From Callorhinus ursinus (Eukaryota > Chordata > Mammalia > Carnivora > Otariidae): 64,000 nt of DNA. The notes under the pieces were generated by a model that ran no database searches, was not told where the DNA came from, and saw only the letters and a list, made by a program, of their open reading frames with translations. The stretch lies in the NCBI RefSeq assembly GCF_003265705.1, contig NW_020312785.1, positions 19,124,968 through 19,188,967 on the forward strand, in the 5' to 3' direction. This document shows positions 25,828 through 36,106 of this stretch, one piece after another; the stretch's first letter is position 1, and the number at the start of each line of letters is the position of its first letter. Made by a program: the position numbers and the translations under genes.

Positions 25828-28111
25828 CAATGGAGCCCAGGGCCAGATGGCTTCCCAGGGGAATTCTACCAAACACTTAAAGAAGAATTAATACCTATTC
25901 TTCTGAAACTGTTCCAAAAATAGAAATGGAAGGAAAACTTCCAAACTCGTTTTATAAGGCCACCATTACCTTGATCCCAAAACCAGACAAAGACCCCATC
26001 AAAAAGGAGAATTACAGACCAATATCCCTGATGAACAAGGATGCAAAAATTCTCACCAAAATACTAGCCAATAGGATCCAATAGTACATTAAAAGGATTA
26101 TTCACCACGACCAAGTGGGATTTATCCCTGGGCTGCAAGGTGTGTTCAACATCCACAAATCAATCAATGTGATACAATACATTAACAAAAGAAAGAACAA
26201 GAACCATATGATCCTCTCAATAGATGCAGAAAAAGCATTTGACAAAGTACAGCATCCTTTCTTGTTCAAAACTCGTCAGAGTATAGGGATAGAGGGTACG
26301 TACCTCAATATCATAAAAGCCATCTATGAAAAATCCACAGCAAATATCATTCTCAATGGAGAAAAACTGAGAGCTTTCCCCTTAAGGTCAGGAACATGGC
26401 AGGGATGTCCACTCTCACCACTGCTATTCAACATAGTATTAGAAGTCCTAGCCACAGCAATCAGACAACAAAAAGAAATCAAAGGCATCCAAATCGGCAA
26501 AGAAGAAGTCAAACACTCACTCTTTGCAGATGATATGATACTTTATGTGGAAAACCCAAAAGACTCCACCCCAAAACTGCTAGAACTCATACAGGAATTC
26601 AGTAAAGTGGCAGGATATAAAATCAATGCACAGAAATCAGTGGCATTCCTATATCCCAACAACAAGACAGAAGAAAGAGAAATTAAGGAGTCAATCTCAT
26701 TTACAATTGCACCCAAAACCATACCTAGGAATAAATCTAACCAAAGGGGCAAAGAATCTGTACTCAGAAAACTATAGAATACTCATGAAAGAAATTGATG
26801 AAGACACAAAGAAATGGAAAAACCTTCCATGCTCATGGATTGGAAGAACAAATATTGTGAAGATGTCAATGCTACCTAGAGCAATCTACACATTTAATGC
26901 AATCCGTATCAAAATACCATCAACTTTTTTCAAAGAAGTGGAGCAAATAATCTTAAAATTTGTATGGAACCAGAAAAGACCCCAAATAGCCAGAGGAATG
27001 TTGAAAAAGAAAAGCAAAGCTGGTGGCATCACGATTCCAGACTTCAAGCTCTATTACAAAGCTGTCATCATCAAGACTGTATGGTACTGGCACAAAAACA
27101 AACACATAGATCAATGGAACAGAATAGAGAGCCCAGAAATGGACCCTCAACTCTATGGTCAACTCATCTTTGACAAAGCAGGAAAGAATGTCCAATGGAA
27201 AAAAGACAGTTCTCTTCCACAAATGGTGTTGGGAAAATTGGACAGCCACATGCAGAAGAATGAAACTGGACCATTTCTTTACACCACACACAAAAATAGA
27301 CTCAAAATGGCTGAAAGACCTCAATGTGAGAGAGGACTCCAACAAAATCCTAAAGGAGAACACAGGCAGCAACCTCTTCGACATCAGCCGCAGCAAATTC
27401 TTCCTAGAAACATCACCAAAGGCAAGGGAAGCCAGGGCAAAAATGAACTATTGGGACTTCATCGAGATAAAAAGTTTTTGCACAGCAAAAGAAACAGTCA
27501 ACAAAACCAAAAGACAACCGACAGAATGGGAGAAGATATTTGCAAATGACATATCAGATAAAGGGCTAGTATCCAAAATCTATAAAGAACTTATCCAACT
27601 CAACACCCAAAGAACAAATAATCCAATCAAGAAATGGGCAGAAGACATGAACGGACATTTTTCCGAAGACATCCAAATGGCCAGCAGACACATGAAAAAG
27701 CGCTCAACATCGCTCGGCATCAGGGAAATCCAAATCAAACCCTCAATGAGATACCACCTCACACCAGTCAGAATGGCTAAAATTAACAAGTCAGGAAATG
27801 ACAGATGTTGGCAGGGATGTGGAGAAAGGGGAACCCTCCTACACTGTTGGTGGGAATGCAAGCTGGTGCAGCCCCTCTGGAAAACACTATGGAGGTTCCT
27901 CAAAAAGTTGAAAATAGAGCTACCATACGATCCAGCAATTGCACTACTGGGTATTTACCCCAAAGATACAAATGTAGTGATCCAAAGGGGTACATGCACC
28001 CTGATGTTTATAGCCACAATGTCCACAATAGCCAAACTATGGAAAGTGTCAAGATGTCCATCGACAGATGAATGGATAAAGAAGATGTGGTATATACATA
28101 TATATATATAA
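25828..28111 (+). pseudogene. L1 ORF2 pseudogene (reverse transcriptase to C-terminal Cys-rich domain)
   Basis: L1 ORF2p is the endonuclease/reverse transcriptase that makes new L1 copies by target-primed reverse transcription. Here only the part from inside the reverse transcriptase onward remains. In frame 26115-26777, motif A reads [10 protein letters not shown], then [10 protein letters not shown] and the catalytic FADD (in [10 protein letters not shown]). The frame then shifts near 26720 into a second frame ([18 protein letters not shown]... to about 27230). It shifts again into a third (27155-28111) holding the C-terminal cysteine/histidine motif (CWQGCG...HCWWEC) and [21 protein letters not shown] (TA)n tract at 28094-28111 brings a stop before the normal C-terminus. 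There is no ATG-initiated intact protein. The similarity to L1 ORF2 is unmistakable; the breaks are direct observation and loss of function is inferred. Confidence 0.95.
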
Positions 28112-28387
28112 TGGAATATTATGCAGCCATCAAAAGGAATGAAATCTTGCCATTTGCAATGACATGGATGGAACTGGAGGGTATTATGCTGAACGAAATA
28201 ATCAATCAGAGAAAGACATGTATCATATGATCTCTCTGATATGAGGCATTCTTAATCTCAGGAAACAAACTGAGGGTTGCTGGAGTGGTGGGGGTTGGGA
28301 GGGATGGGGTGGCTGGGTGATAGACATTAGGGAGGGTGTGTGCTATGGTGAGTGCTGTGAATTGTGTAAGACTGTTGAATCACAGAC

Positions 28388-28487
28388 NNNNNNNNNNNNN
28401 NNNNNNNNNNNNNNNNNNNNNNNNNNNNNNNNNNNNNNNNNNNNNNNNNNNNNNNNNNNNNNNNNNNNNNNNNNNNNNNNNNNNNNN
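28388..28487. other. Assembly gap (100 Ns)
   Basis: Exactly 100 undetermined bases, a conventional gap size. The gap falls between the proximal and distal parts of the L1 3' UTR. In the copy at 16913-17222 this position holds an A-rich, AAG-rich stretch that is hard to assemble, so the real length is unknown. Confidence 1.
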
Positions 28488-28905
28488 GACAAACCATGAG
28501 AGACTATGGACTCTGAGAAATAAACTGAGGGTTCTAGAGGGGAGGGGGGTGGGGGGAGGGGTTAGCCTGGTGATGGGTATTAAAGAGGGCACATATTGAA
28601 TGGAGTACTGGGTGTTATACACAAACAATGAATCATGGAACACTACATCAAAAACTAATGATGTAATGTATGGTGATTAACATAACATAATAAAATTTAA
28701 AAAAATGAAAAAAAATAAAATTAACTCCAAATCATAACCACAATAGCTTGATGTGTGGGAAGTCCAATACTGATCCACTTCCAGGGCTTTCTCTGATCTC
28801 CTAGAAGTCATACAAAATCACAGAAAAATCTCTATGTGGTCCTATGTGGTCCAGGACATAGGGAGGTCCATGGTTCTCAGACCATAGCACTCGCCCTTGC
28901 TAGAA

Positions 28906-29185
28906 CTTTTTTTTTTTTTTGCATTGAATGATTGAGGTATAATTGGCATCACATTATATTAGTTTTAGGTGTACAATGTAAGGATTCAGTATTTGTCTAT
29001 ATTGCAAAATGATCACCACAATAAGTCCAGGTAACATCTGTCACCATACATAGTTACACTTTTTTCTTGTGATGAGAAATTTTAAGATCTATTCTGCTAG
29101 CTACTTGCAAAGGTGCAATACAATATTAACTAGTCACGATGCTATATATTACATTCCCATGACTTATTCACTGCCAGAACTCTTG
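28906..29185 (-). mobile_element. Ancient L1 (L1MA/L1MB-type) 3' end
   Basis: It starts with a T run (28909-28920, the reversed poly-A tail). It then has 'GAGGTATAATTGGCATCACATTATATTAGTTTTAGGTGTACAATG' (28934-28978), 'GCAAAATGATCACCACAATAAG' and 'CATGCTATATATTACATTCCC'-like blocks known from L1MA/L1MB 3' UTRs, cited by position. The insertion point on the right is not sharp. Confidence 0.85.
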
Positions 29186-30251
29186 ACCTAGATCCATATG
29201 GAGGCAGGAATTTTCACTCATGTTGTGCTCAACCCTGAAGGCCATCAAAGACAGATACCCTGGCGTTAACCTTATACTGTGTTCTGCCATCTCTGTGACA
29301 CCTTATTCACATTGCTTCCAAGACCCTAAGGCCTTTCCTCTCGACCAGCCCAGAGAAATATTTATTCCTCATATCAGCAGTGGGTCCTCCATTTTTACTG
29401 CTAGAAGATTCACTCTTTCCCATTCTTTGGTAAGATCACTTAGTTCTCCTTCAAGAGTTAAGAAATTAAAAATCAAATCCTGTTTTTTCTCTCCCAAGTG
29501 GCCCATTCTGTCCATCAATCCCTTTCTTTTTTTCCTATGCTGGAACATAGTCTCTGGGAATGAGGTAACATAGAAGTGACCACCACCTAAAATGGGCTGT
29601 GGAAGAAGGAAACGTCATTCTATTCCTCCTGAGAAGAAAATGGAGATGAATATGAGAATTTAATTTTTAGAAGGTTATTCTCTGTATTTTTTTTTGCTAA
29701 AGTTGCTATCATATAAATATACTAATGAGAAATCTTATTTTAAAACAGTCATTTTTGATGCTTTTGGAAATATTACACTTATGTAAAATAATGTTATGAG
29801 GATTGAGTAAAATAGTCTGTGTAAAAGAATTTAGTCAATATTAAAACATTAAATAAGCATTAAGTGTGTATACATGGCTATAATTATTTCCTTCTTTGAT
29901 AATAGAGCTGATACAGTAACAGGCGAAAGAGAGTTTTACCAAATTGATTCCACCAAATTTTTGAAATCCACCAGAGAAATACCCATGTCCAAAGAGCCAA
30001 ATGATTTGGAAAAGAAAAAGAAAATTATAATACTAAATATATTTTGAATATGGAAAAGTACAGCCATCTTTCACAGGTAATTGTTCCCATCTTTCTTAGT
30101 TCATAGTTTAAAAAAAAAAACTCTCTATGGATGGTCCAAGGCAACCTAAAGGTAATTTACTTCAAAGTATATTATAAATTATAAATAATATGTCTTATGA
30201 ACTGGTGCTTCCAAAGCGTACATAGTTTGTACTCTTTGATTAAAAATAACA
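29186..30251. other. Unique intergenic DNA
   Basis: The part at 29220-29573 is a 117-codon open frame (MLCSTLKAIKDRYPG...) in slightly GC-richer DNA. I see no domain, splice context or repeat match and do not call it a gene. The remainder is AT-rich and featureless. Confidence 0.5.
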
Positions 30252-30395
30252 ATCATAATAGCTAACATTTATAGAATACTATGTGTCAGGCACTGTTATA
30301 AGTAATTTACATGTACTAAGTCAATTGATTCTCACAAGAAAACCTGTGAAGGCCTTTTATTTCTCCTCTTTATAGACAGAAATGAACATGTGCAA
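30252..30395 (-). mobile_element. MIR SINE fragment
   Basis: 'AGCTAACATTTATAGAATACTATGTGTCAGGCACTGTTATAAG' (30261-30303) and the following 'ATTTACATGTACTAAGTCAATTGATTCTCACAAGAAAACCTGTGAAGG' match reverse-strand MIR, cited by position. Confidence 0.85.
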
Positions 30396-30720
30396 AGTCA
30401 GGAATGAGATAATAAGCATGAGGTACCTTGTTATGGCTGGAGAATCAAGTGCAATGGGAGTGGGGCATGAGATGAGGTCAGCAAATGGTGAAGGGCCAAG
30501 TCATAAAAATATACAGACATTTATAATGACTTTGGACTTCACCTGGAGGGAGCCATTGAAAGGTTTTAAGCAGGAGAGAAACATGACCATATTTGCACTT
30601 TAAGAGACCCTTTTTCTGGCTATATGGATACAGTTTGGAGGGGAGAACCATGGAAGCAGAGACCCTGGTTATGAAGATGTACCAATGCAAGGCATTATTC
30701 ACAAAGTATAACCCAGAATC
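30396..30720. mobile_element. Possible ancient mammalian repeat
   Basis: 'GAGCCATTGAAAGGTTTTAAGCAGGAGAGAAACATGACC' (30549-30587, cited by position) matches a repeat motif common in mammalian genomes and also faintly present at 25110-25300. The family is not identified. Confidence 0.5.
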
Positions 30721-31497
30721 TACAGGAGTCTACAGTTTATAAAACTCTTTTACAGGACTTTTATTTCGGACCAAGATAATGAGAACTAAATTTGCCTTCC
30801 CAAATTCATCAACTAGAAAACTAGACACAATAGATACAAGAGTTTTCATATGTTGGACAACAGCTAATGCAAGAGTGTGGTACATGAAAGAAAAGAAACA
30901 CTGGAGGTGAGACCTAAGACTGTGGCAGCTTGCCTACTGGAGGTGGTCTTCAGGCCACAGAGCAAAGACGGTAAACCCAAATAGAGCCTGGCAGTGTCTC
31001 TGAGTTAAGGAATGAGGAGTTGAAACTTGTAGATGTCACAGAGGATAGAATTTGAGCAAGGAGTTACATACAGAGAGACCTAGAGATGTACAGAGTGGAT
31101 GCCCTTGAGTCTTTGGCTAAGTCCTAATCCATGCATGCATGAGAGAAAACTACCAGAGACTTGGGGGGGAAAAAAAAAACGTCCAAAAGGACTGGACAGA
31201 ACAATTCCTAAAACTCACAGGGGGCTGAAAATAAATTATGTTCCCCCCAGCCAGAGTGAAAATTCTTCATAATACACCTGAACTGGGTAGAATTCTCAGA
31301 AGATCATCTTGGTGGTGATACATATTGGTTCAAGAATAAAGTATCTAACACAGCTAAAACCTAGATGGGGTCCAACTGATTCTAAGTAACCTAATACTAG
31401 ACAAAAATAAAAGTTTACACTATTTAAAGGACTGCAACAAAATCAAGCCACAGACAACATAAAAAGAACAATATTTAACATCTACTGTGAACTGACT

Positions 31498-31672
31498 GCA
31501 CAGCAAGAAGGTGGCTGTCTTCAAGCCAAGAAAGAACTCTCAGAAGTAGATCTTGCTGGACCTTGAACTGGGGCTTCCAGCTTCCAGAACTGTTAAGAAA
31601 ATAAGTTCTAATGTTTAAGCCATCCAGGGTCTGGTATTTTGTTGTGGCAGCCTGAGCAGACTAATACAACAT
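31498..31672 (+). mobile_element. MLT1-type MaLR LTR, 3' fragment
   Basis: 'CACAGCAAGAAGGTGGCTGTC', 'AAGCCAAGAAAGAACTCTCAG', 'CTTCCAGCTTCCAGAACTGTTAAGAAAATAA', 'GTTTAAGCCATCCAGGGTCTGG' and the terminal 'GAGCAGACTAATACAAC' are the 3' part of an MLT1 LTR in consensus order. The 5' part is absent. No retroviral coding region is nearby. Confidence 0.8.
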
Positions 31673-31839
31673 CCAATAAAAAAAAAAAAAAATACAAAGC
31701 ATCTAAAAAGCAGAAAAATATGACTCTAAAAAGAATAGAAATAGATTCATTAGTGACAGAAATTTTGGAACCATTAAAAAGTATTTTATAACAGCTCCAT
31801 AAATTTATCCTGTACATTCAAGAAGATAAAGAAGAGGGG

Positions 31840-32198
31840 GTGGGGCAGAAGGAGCCTGAGCAAAGTGCCTTGTCCTCAGCACTGAGGGGAGGGGACTCAT
31901 TTCTCTTCCCTCTCAACTATGAGCCCCAGGGGTAGGGGGCTGCCTCTCTAGGCCTGCCCAGGCCCCTCTAAAACAGCTTGCTTCCTGCTATTCCTCATTC
32001 CCAAGCCCCAAGGATAATCACTTTTCCACCCCTCGCCTTCCAAGTTCAAGACCAAATCTGCTAACTGCCCCCTTCCCTCCCACCATTTCCCTATGTGTTT
32101 GCTGTAGCTGAATGTGCTCCTGGGAGCCACAAAACCCTGGGTCTGGTGTAGTTGGCACCAATCCCTGTTAATTCCTTGAGTCTAAAGGTGATAAACTT
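31840..32198. other. GC-rich unique block of unknown origin
   Basis: This block is clearly richer in G and C than everything around it (for example CCCAGGGGTAGGGGGCTGCC and CAGGCCTGCCC-type runs). It matches no SINE, LINE or LTR I know. It lies between decayed L1 sequence and a GGAA microsatellite. On the minus strand a frame is open across 31948-32130, but no protein family is evident. It could be a displaced fragment, such as a piece of a processed transcript. Confidence 0.5.
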
Positions 32199-32303
32199 GG
32201 AAGGAAGGAAGGAAGGAAGGAAGGAAGGAAGGAAGGAAGGAAGGAAGGAAGGAAGGAGAAAGAAGGAAAGAAAGAAGGAAAGAAAGAAGGAAAGAAAGAA
32301 GGA

Positions 32304-32367
<64 letters not shown>

Positions 32368-32382
32368 AAAAGAAAGAAAGAG
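32199..32382. repeat. (GGAA)n / (GAAA)n microsatellite
   Basis: About 14 GGAA units, a mixed GGAAAGAAA part, then long GAAA units up to the L1 junction. All frames crossing it are low-complexity artefacts. Confidence 0.98.
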
Positions 32383-33240
32383 GGTTCCCCTTTCTCTGCA
32401 TCCTCACCAACATCTGTCATTTCCTGACTTGTTAATTTTAGCCATTCTGACTGGTGTGAGGTGGTATCTAATTGAAGTTTTTGTTTGTATTTCCCTGATG
32501 CTGAGTGATGCTGAGCACTTTCTCATGTGTCTGTTGGCCATTTGGATGTCTTCTTTGCAGAAATGTCTGTTCATGTCTTCCCTCCTACACTATTGGTGGG
32601 AATGCAACCTGATGCAGCCACTCTGGAAAACAGTATGGAGGTTCCTCAAAAAGTTGAAAATAGAGCTACCCTATGACCTAGCAATTGCACTACTGGGTAT
32701 TTACCCCAAAGATACAAATGTGGTGATCCGAAGGGGCATGTGCCCCCCAATGCTTATAGCAGCAATGTCCACAATAGCCAAACTATGGAAAGAGCCTAGA
32801 TGTCCATCAACAGATGAGTGGATAAAATGTAGTATATATGTATACAATGGAATATTATGCAGCCATCAAAAAATGAAATCTTGCCATTTGCAATGACGTG
32901 GATGGAACTAGAGGGTATTATGCTAAGTGAAATAAGTCAATCAGAGAAAGATATCATATAATTTCACTGATATGAGGATTTTGAGAAACAAGACAGAGGA
33001 GCAGAGGGGAAGGGAGGGAAAAATGAAACAAGATGAAACCAGAGAGGGAAACAATAAGAGACTCTTAATCTCAGGAAACAAACTGAGGGTTGCTGGAGTG
33101 GAGGGGGGTGGGAGAGATGGGGTGGCTAGGTGATAGACATTGGGGAGGATATGTGCTGTGAATTGTGTAAGACTGATTAATTTCAGACCTATACCCCTGA
33201 AACAAATAATACATTATATGTTAATAAAATTTTTTAAAAA
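32383..33240 (+). mobile_element. Carnivore L1 with 5' inversion (twin-priming product)
   Basis: 32383-32580 is ORF2 DNA on the minus strand, equal to the reverse complement of the ORF2 region seen at about 27643-27838. From 32581 the element continues plus-strand from the equivalent of about 27836 through the ORF2 C-terminus ([25 protein letters not shown]) and the 3' UTR to an A tail at 33229-33242. The two parts meet with almost no loss or overlap, which is the hallmark of twin priming. The 3' UTR ends at 'TTATATGTTAATAAAATTTT' and lacks the extra 250-bp terminal block of the other carnivore L1 copies. All coding frames are broken. Confidence 0.93.
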
Positions 33241-33324
<84 letters not shown>

Positions 33325-33410
33325 AAAGAAAGAAAGAAAAGAAAAGGAAAGGAAAAGAAAGGAAAGGAAAGGAAGGAAAGATAAGGAAAGAAAGGAAAAT
33401 AAAAGCCTTA
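33241..33410. repeat. (GA)n / (GAAA)n microsatellite
   Basis: A GA run, then GAAA units and mixed GGAAA units, directly after the L1 tail. It mirrors the purine tract on the other side of the L1. Confidence 0.97.
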
Positions 33411-33611
33411 TAACAAGAGAAATGGAAAAAAATTTTAAAAGACATGAATGAGACTTCTAGAGATAGAAAATGCTATATCTGAAATGAAAATTCACTGGGT
33501 ATAATTAACAGCATATTATACACCACAGAAGAAAAAAGTCAGTGAATTTGAAGACATAGCAATAGAGACTATACAAAGTGAAGCACAGAGAGGTTTAAAA
33601 AGTCATTGAAG

Positions 33612-33810
33612 GGGGTGCCTGGGTGGCTCAGTTGGTTAAGCGACTGCCTTCGGCTCAGGTCATGATCCTGGAGTCCTGGGATCGAGTCCCGCATCGGCCT
33701 CCCTGCTCAGCAGGGAGTCTGCTTCTCCCTCTGACCCTCTTCCCCCTCGTGCTATCTCTCATTCTCTCTCTCTCTCAAATAAATAAATAAAATCTTTAAA
33801 AAAAAAAAAA
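33612..33810 (+). mobile_element. CAN-SINE (SINEC), young subtype
   Basis: Full-length copy with 'GTGCCTGGGTGGCTCAGTTG', 'GTTAAGCGACTGCCTTCGGC', 'TCCTGGGATCGAGTCCCGC', 'CTGCTCAGCAGGGAGTCTGC' and an (AAAT)n plus 13-A tail. Flanks AGTCATTGAAG at 33601-33611 and AAGTCATTGAAG ending at 33820 form the duplication. It is close to the copy at 44140-44341, so relatively recent. Confidence 0.97.
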
Positions 33811-33820
33811 GTCATTGAAG

Positions 33821-34077
33821 GGACACCTGAGTGACTCAGTTGGTTGAGCATGGGATTCCTGATTTTGGCTCAGGTCATGATCTCAGAGTCATGATCTCAA
33901 GGTCCTGAGATCAAGCCTTGTGTCAAGCTCCAAGTTCAGTGGGGAGTCAGCTAGGGATTCTCTCTCTCCCTCTCCCTCTGCCCCTGCCCCTCCTCTTATT
34001 TGCACATGCACACATGTGCGCACGTTCTTTCTCTCAATGTAATGAATTCTCTCTCAAAATAAATAAATATTTTTTAA
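33821..34077 (+). mobile_element. CAN-SINE (SINEC), older subtype in tandem
   Basis: It begins only one target-site length after the previous SINE: 'GGACACCTGAGTGACTCAGTTG', 'CAGGTCATGATCTCAGAGTC' (with a local duplication of ATGATCTCA), a long CT and CA/TG-rich part, and an 'AAATAAATAAATATTTTTT' tail. The right flank AAGTCAATGAA (34079-34089) matches the target copies at 33600 and 33810. Confidence 0.95.
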
Positions 34078-34131
34078 AAGTCAATGAACAGAGAAGTGAC
34101 CTGTGAGAAAATGTTATGTAGTCTACCTTAT

Positions 34132-34325
34132 TTTGTTTAAAGATTTTAGTTATTTATTTGACTGAAAGACACAGCAAGAGAGGGAACACAAGCAGGGGGA
34201 GTGGGAGAGGGAGAAGCAGGCTTCCCACTGAGCAGGGAGCCCAATGAGGGACTCGATCCCAGGACCCTGGAATCATGACCTGAGCCAAAGGCAGCCACCT
34301 AAAGACTGAGCCACACAGGCACCCC
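34132..34325 (-). mobile_element. CAN-SINE (SINEC), minus strand
   Basis: Full-length, reading from 'TTTAAAGATTTTAGTTATTT' to 'GAGCCACACAGGCACCCC'. It has a perfect 16-bp target-site duplication 'ATGTAGTCTACCTTAT' at 34116-34131 and 34326-34341. Confidence 0.97.
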
Positions 34326-35382
34326 ATGTAGTCTACCTTATATGTAACTGTAGTCCCAGAAGGAGAAGAGCAGAGGGAACAGAAAATATAGTTTGAAGAA
34401 ATAAAGGCCATTTTTTTCTGAATTTGATAAAATTCATCAAATCATAGATTCTGAAACCTCAACAAATCTCAAGTGGAATAAAAGTAAAGAAAAACACAAT
34501 TAGTATAGCAAAATCACATCACTGAAAATCACCAGGAAAGTGAAAATCTTAAAAGCAGCCATAGAATAAATACACAAAACATACAGAGGAATAAAGATAA
34601 GAATTACAGCAGACTTCTGCTAAAAAATTATTTCAACCAAACACAATAGAGAGAAATATTTAAAGTTCTGAATGGGAAAAAGAATTTCTACCTATAATTC
34701 TTTACCCAGAGAAAGTGTGTTCAAAATGGAGGTAAACTTAAGACTCTTTTAGAGAAACAACCCCAGAGGGAATTAATCACTAACAGAACTGCACTACAAG
34801 AAATGTCAAAGGATGTCCTCTAGGCAGAAAGACAATCATACCAGAAAAAAAAAAAAAAAAATCTGTGTCTGCACAAAGGAATGAAAATCAATGGAAATGA
34901 CAATGAAGTGGGTAAATATAAACATTTTTATCATAAAAAGTAATTTAATGCTTTAAAAATATATTGTGTTGTTTATAGCATACAGAGAAATAAAATGTTC
35001 CACACAAATAGTACAAAGAGAGAATACTGAGGAACAGAAGTACACTGTTAGAGAATAGAAATGTATTATTTACAAGGTTCTTCCTATGCACATGAACTGA
35101 TATAATATTAATTGGAAATGTATTGTTGTAAGGTAAAGTTGTATATTATAAACTCTGGAGCAACCAATAAAAATTAAAACAGAAATAAAGCCAATAGTGA
35201 AAATAAAAAAAAATTTAAAAATTACTCAACCTAAAAGAAGGAGAGCAATAGGAAATAAAGGAACAAAAAAACAGATGGGACAAGTAGAAAAAATAGCAAC
35301 ATTATAGTTGTAAATCCAACTATACCAAAATTATATTAATTGTAAATTTTCTGAACACTTCAATTAAAAGTAATGAAAAAAC

Positions 35383-35460
35383 AGGGGCACCTGGGTGGTG
35401 CTCTCTCTCTCTCTCTCTCTTTCTTTCTCTAAAATAATAAATAAATCTTTAAAAAAAATG
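35383..35460 (+). mobile_element. Miniature, internally deleted CAN-SINE
   Basis: Only the first 17 or so bases of the head ('GGGGCACCTGGGTGG') remain, joined directly to the CT repeat and AATAAATAAATC-A tail. About 120-130 bp of body, including the B-box region, are missing. Target-site duplication: TAATGAAAAAACAGGG (35371-35386) and TAAGGAAAAAACAGGG (35461-35476); the shared GGGG of the head makes the left edge ambiguous by a few bases. Confidence 0.93.
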
Positions 35461-35913
35461 TAAGGAAAAAACAGGGATTGTCAGATAGAATCAAAAAGCA
35501 AGACCCAACTATGATATTGTCTAGAAGAAACCTATTTTAAATATAAGACACACATAGTTTAAAAGTAAAATGATTAAAATGAACATGCCAACCAAACAAA
35601 ATTTTTAAAGAAGCTAGGGTGTCTGAATTTATATCAGACAGAATAGAGTTTATGATAAGGAATGTTATTTGAAGAATGGCATTCATAATGATAAAGGAAT
35701 CAATTCATCAGCACATATAAAAAAGCCTAAATATGAATAGCCCGACAACAGAACTCTAAAACACATGAAGGGAAATGGGTTACTTAAAAAGTTAATGATG
35801 TATTTACCATATAACCCAGCAATGCCATTTCTATACATTTACATTTACCTATGACAAATGAAAACTATATCCACACAGACTTGTACTTGAATATTCACAG
35901 AAGCTTTATTTTT

Positions 35914-36106
35914 TTTTTTAAAGATTTTATTTATTTGACAGAGAGAGACACAGTGAGAGAGGGAACACAAGCAGCGGGAGTGGGAGAGGGAGAAGCAGGC
36001 TTCCCGCTGAGCAGGGAGCCCGATGCGGGGCTCGATCCCAGGACCCTGGGATCATGACCTGAGCCGAAGGCAGACGCTTAACGACTAAGCCACCCAGGCA
36101 CCCACC
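35914..36106 (-). mobile_element. CAN-SINE (SINEC), minus strand, young subtype
   Basis: 'AAAGATTTTATTTATTTGAC', 'GAGGGAACACAAGCAGCGGG', 'CCCGATGCGGGGCTCGATCC', 'GATCATGACCTGAGCCGAAG' and the reversed head. The duplication GAAGCTTTATTTTT occurs at 35900-35913 and 36107-36120. Confidence 0.97.

Larger units (their letters stand above)
25825..28720 (+). mobile_element. 5'-truncated carnivore L1 with ORF2 remnant and 3' UTR
   Basis: The element starts inside ORF2, in the DNA encoding the reverse transcriptase ('GGGCCAGATGGCTTCCCAGG' near 25840). It continues through the ORF2 C-terminus, a short 3' UTR ('GAAACAAACTGAGGGTTGC'), the assembly gap, and the long terminal 3' UTR block with A tail. Relative to the copy at 32582-33240 it lacks roughly 80 bp of 3' UTR near 28246. 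The left edge is imprecise because the first bases match poorly and no duplication is clear. Endonuclease domain, ORF1 and 5' UTR are absent, so it cannot move on its own. Confidence 0.95.

Noticed and set aside
28336..28643. Frames crossing the assembly gap, including the MFHDSLF-type minus-strand frame
   Set aside because: They contain unknown bases, and the MFHDSLF frame recurs at each carnivore L1 3' UTR copy (2441-2659, 16934-17155), so it is repeat noise.
32091..32427. Long frames in several reading frames across 32091-32427, both strands
   Set aside because: They are translations of the GGAA/GAAA microsatellite, open in every frame by composition.
33612..33700. tRNA-like head with A and B boxes in the SINEs
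   Set aside because: It is the promoter part of a tRNA-derived SINE. The cloverleaf is not intact, so it is not a tRNA gene.
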